This document shows positions 41,185-41,617 of a stretch of 41,617 nucleotides of DNA, in pieces. The DNA comes from Nitrososphaerota archaeon (GTDB lineage Archaea; Thermoproteota; Nitrososphaeria; Nitrososphaerales; Nitrosopumilaceae): positions 1 through 41,617 of the forward strand of contig JACQCT010000033.1 of the NCBI GenBank assembly GCA_016201435.1, given 5' to 3'. Positions within the stretch are counted from its first letter, which is position 1. Each line of letters opens with the position of its first letter. The notes beneath the pieces were generated by a model. The model was not told the origin of the DNA, did no database searches, and saw only the letters and a list, made by a program, of their open reading frames with translations. Made by a program: the position numbers and the translations under genes.

Positions 41185-41617
41185 AGCTAGTTGAGATTGA
41201 AAATCTTACTGTAAATTATGATGGTATTTTAGCACTTGATAAGGTAAGTCTGTCCATAGAGGAAAAGGATTTTTTGGGTATTATAGGTCCAAATGGTGCA
41301 GGCAAGACCACTCTATTTAGCTGCATGTTGGGGCTTTTAAACAACTATCAAGGTGAAATTAGATTTTTTGGAACTAACATAAGAAAATCGAAACAATATC
41401 TTCATCAAATAGGATACGTTCCACAAAAGCCAATCTTTGAAAAAAATTTTCCAGCTACCGTATCAGAAGTAGTTGGTATGGGTTTAACAAAAAACCAAAA
41501 AGAAGAAACGATTGACAAAGTTCTTCAAAAAGTCTGGCTTCACGAACTAAGTCATAGAAGAATAGGAGATCTATCTGGAGGTCAACAACAACGTGTTTTT
41601 ATTGCAAAAGCACTTGC
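41181..41617 (+). CDS. znuC: Metal ABC transporter ATPase, 3' end cut by the window
   Basis: About 145 residues of an ABC ATPase: Walker A GPNGAGKTT at about 36-44, Q-loop YVPQKP, and signature LSGGQQQRV at about 131-139. Walker B lies beyond the window end. The start ATG overlaps the binding-protein stop (ATGA), so the two genes form an operon. Motifs match the zinc/manganese ZnuC/MntB group (NFPATVSEVVGMG). Confidence 0.9.
   Translation, partial: MKLVEIENLTVNYDGILALDKVSLSIEEKDFLGIIGPNGAGKTTLFSCMLGLLNNYQGEIRFFGTNIRKSKQYLHQIGYVPQKPIFEKNFPATVSEVVGMGLTKNQKEETIDKVLQKVWLHELSHRRIGDLSGGQQQRVFIAKAL

Noticed and set aside
1-41617. tRNA, rRNA, insertion sequences or attachment sites
   Set aside because: No tRNA-like B-box or cloverleaf, no rRNA and no transposase frame were noticed in the intergenic stretches. 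They are short and AT-rich, and a covariance search could not be run here.

Overview
The window is AT-rich archaeal chromosome that most resembles an ammonia-oxidising-type Nitrososphaerota (Thaumarchaeota) genome. The reasons are the archaeal pantoate kinase/phosphopantothenate synthetase route to CoA, an archaeal A-type ATP synthase, an archaeal UMP kinase, a SepF-type protein, many Lrp/AsnC-like regulators, a plastocyanin-like secreted protein, a PEF-type C-terminal sorting tail, and TATA boxes placed about 25-28 nt before start codons (leaderless mRNAs). No ammonia-oxidation genes, tRNA, rRNA, CRISPR array or transposase were recognised.

Layout. 1-2439: a SepF-like gene interrupted by an in-frame TAG, a PP-loop tRNA-thiolation-like enzyme and a divergent Xaa-Pro peptidase. 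2432-4522: a surface protein with five fibronectin III domains. 4659-8349: a compact CoA operon (pantoate kinase, phosphopantothenate synthetase, PanB, CoaBC) with overlapping genes. 8412-9389: an AbrB-PhoU regulator that appears to start with CTG. 9558-11201: a membrane protein with a duplicated FN3 module. 11243-12242: a secreted Gln-rich coiled-coil protein and an AN1-like zinc finger. 12405-17125: regulators, a methyltransferase, a cupredoxin and a NUDIX hydrolase. 17242-22770: a MacB-like ABC permease/ATPase/surface-protein operon, then a small membrane protein and a UbiB-family kinase that appears to start with ATT. 22772-26061: Hsp20, then tmk, an HD phosphohydrolase and pyrH. 26122-29238: small membrane and wHTH genes and a tandem rhodanese. 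29405-38037: a complete A-type ATP synthase operon (K-E-C-F-A-B-D-small ORF-H-I). 38056-39492: head-to-head pyrI and pyrB. 39575-41617: a small ORF, a NikR-like regulator and the start of a zinc/manganese-type ABC uptake operon (SBP and ATPase, the latter cut by the window end).

The standout observation is on the minus strand at 11938-11988, between the AN1 zinc-finger gene and the Gln-rich secreted-protein gene. This stretch contains every element of a type I hammerhead self-cleaving ribozyme: the CUGAUGA and GAAA core boxes, a perfect 5-bp stem II, a short stem III, a GUC cleavage triplet and a UCCC/GGGA stem I. Predicted cleavage leaves a 27-nt leader carrying a GAGGUG Shine-Dalgarno before the AUG. 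It could therefore process a two-gene transcript or set the 5' end of the downstream mRNA.

Other points: three translation oddities (TAG inside sepF, CTG start for the PhoU protein, ATT start with a strong Shine-Dalgarno for the UbiB protein), a 42-residue membrane ORF nested in the ATP synthase operon, overlapping divergent promoters for pyrI/pyrB, and a strong hairpin in the divergent promoter region at 12313-12340. All functions are read from sequence motifs without database searches.
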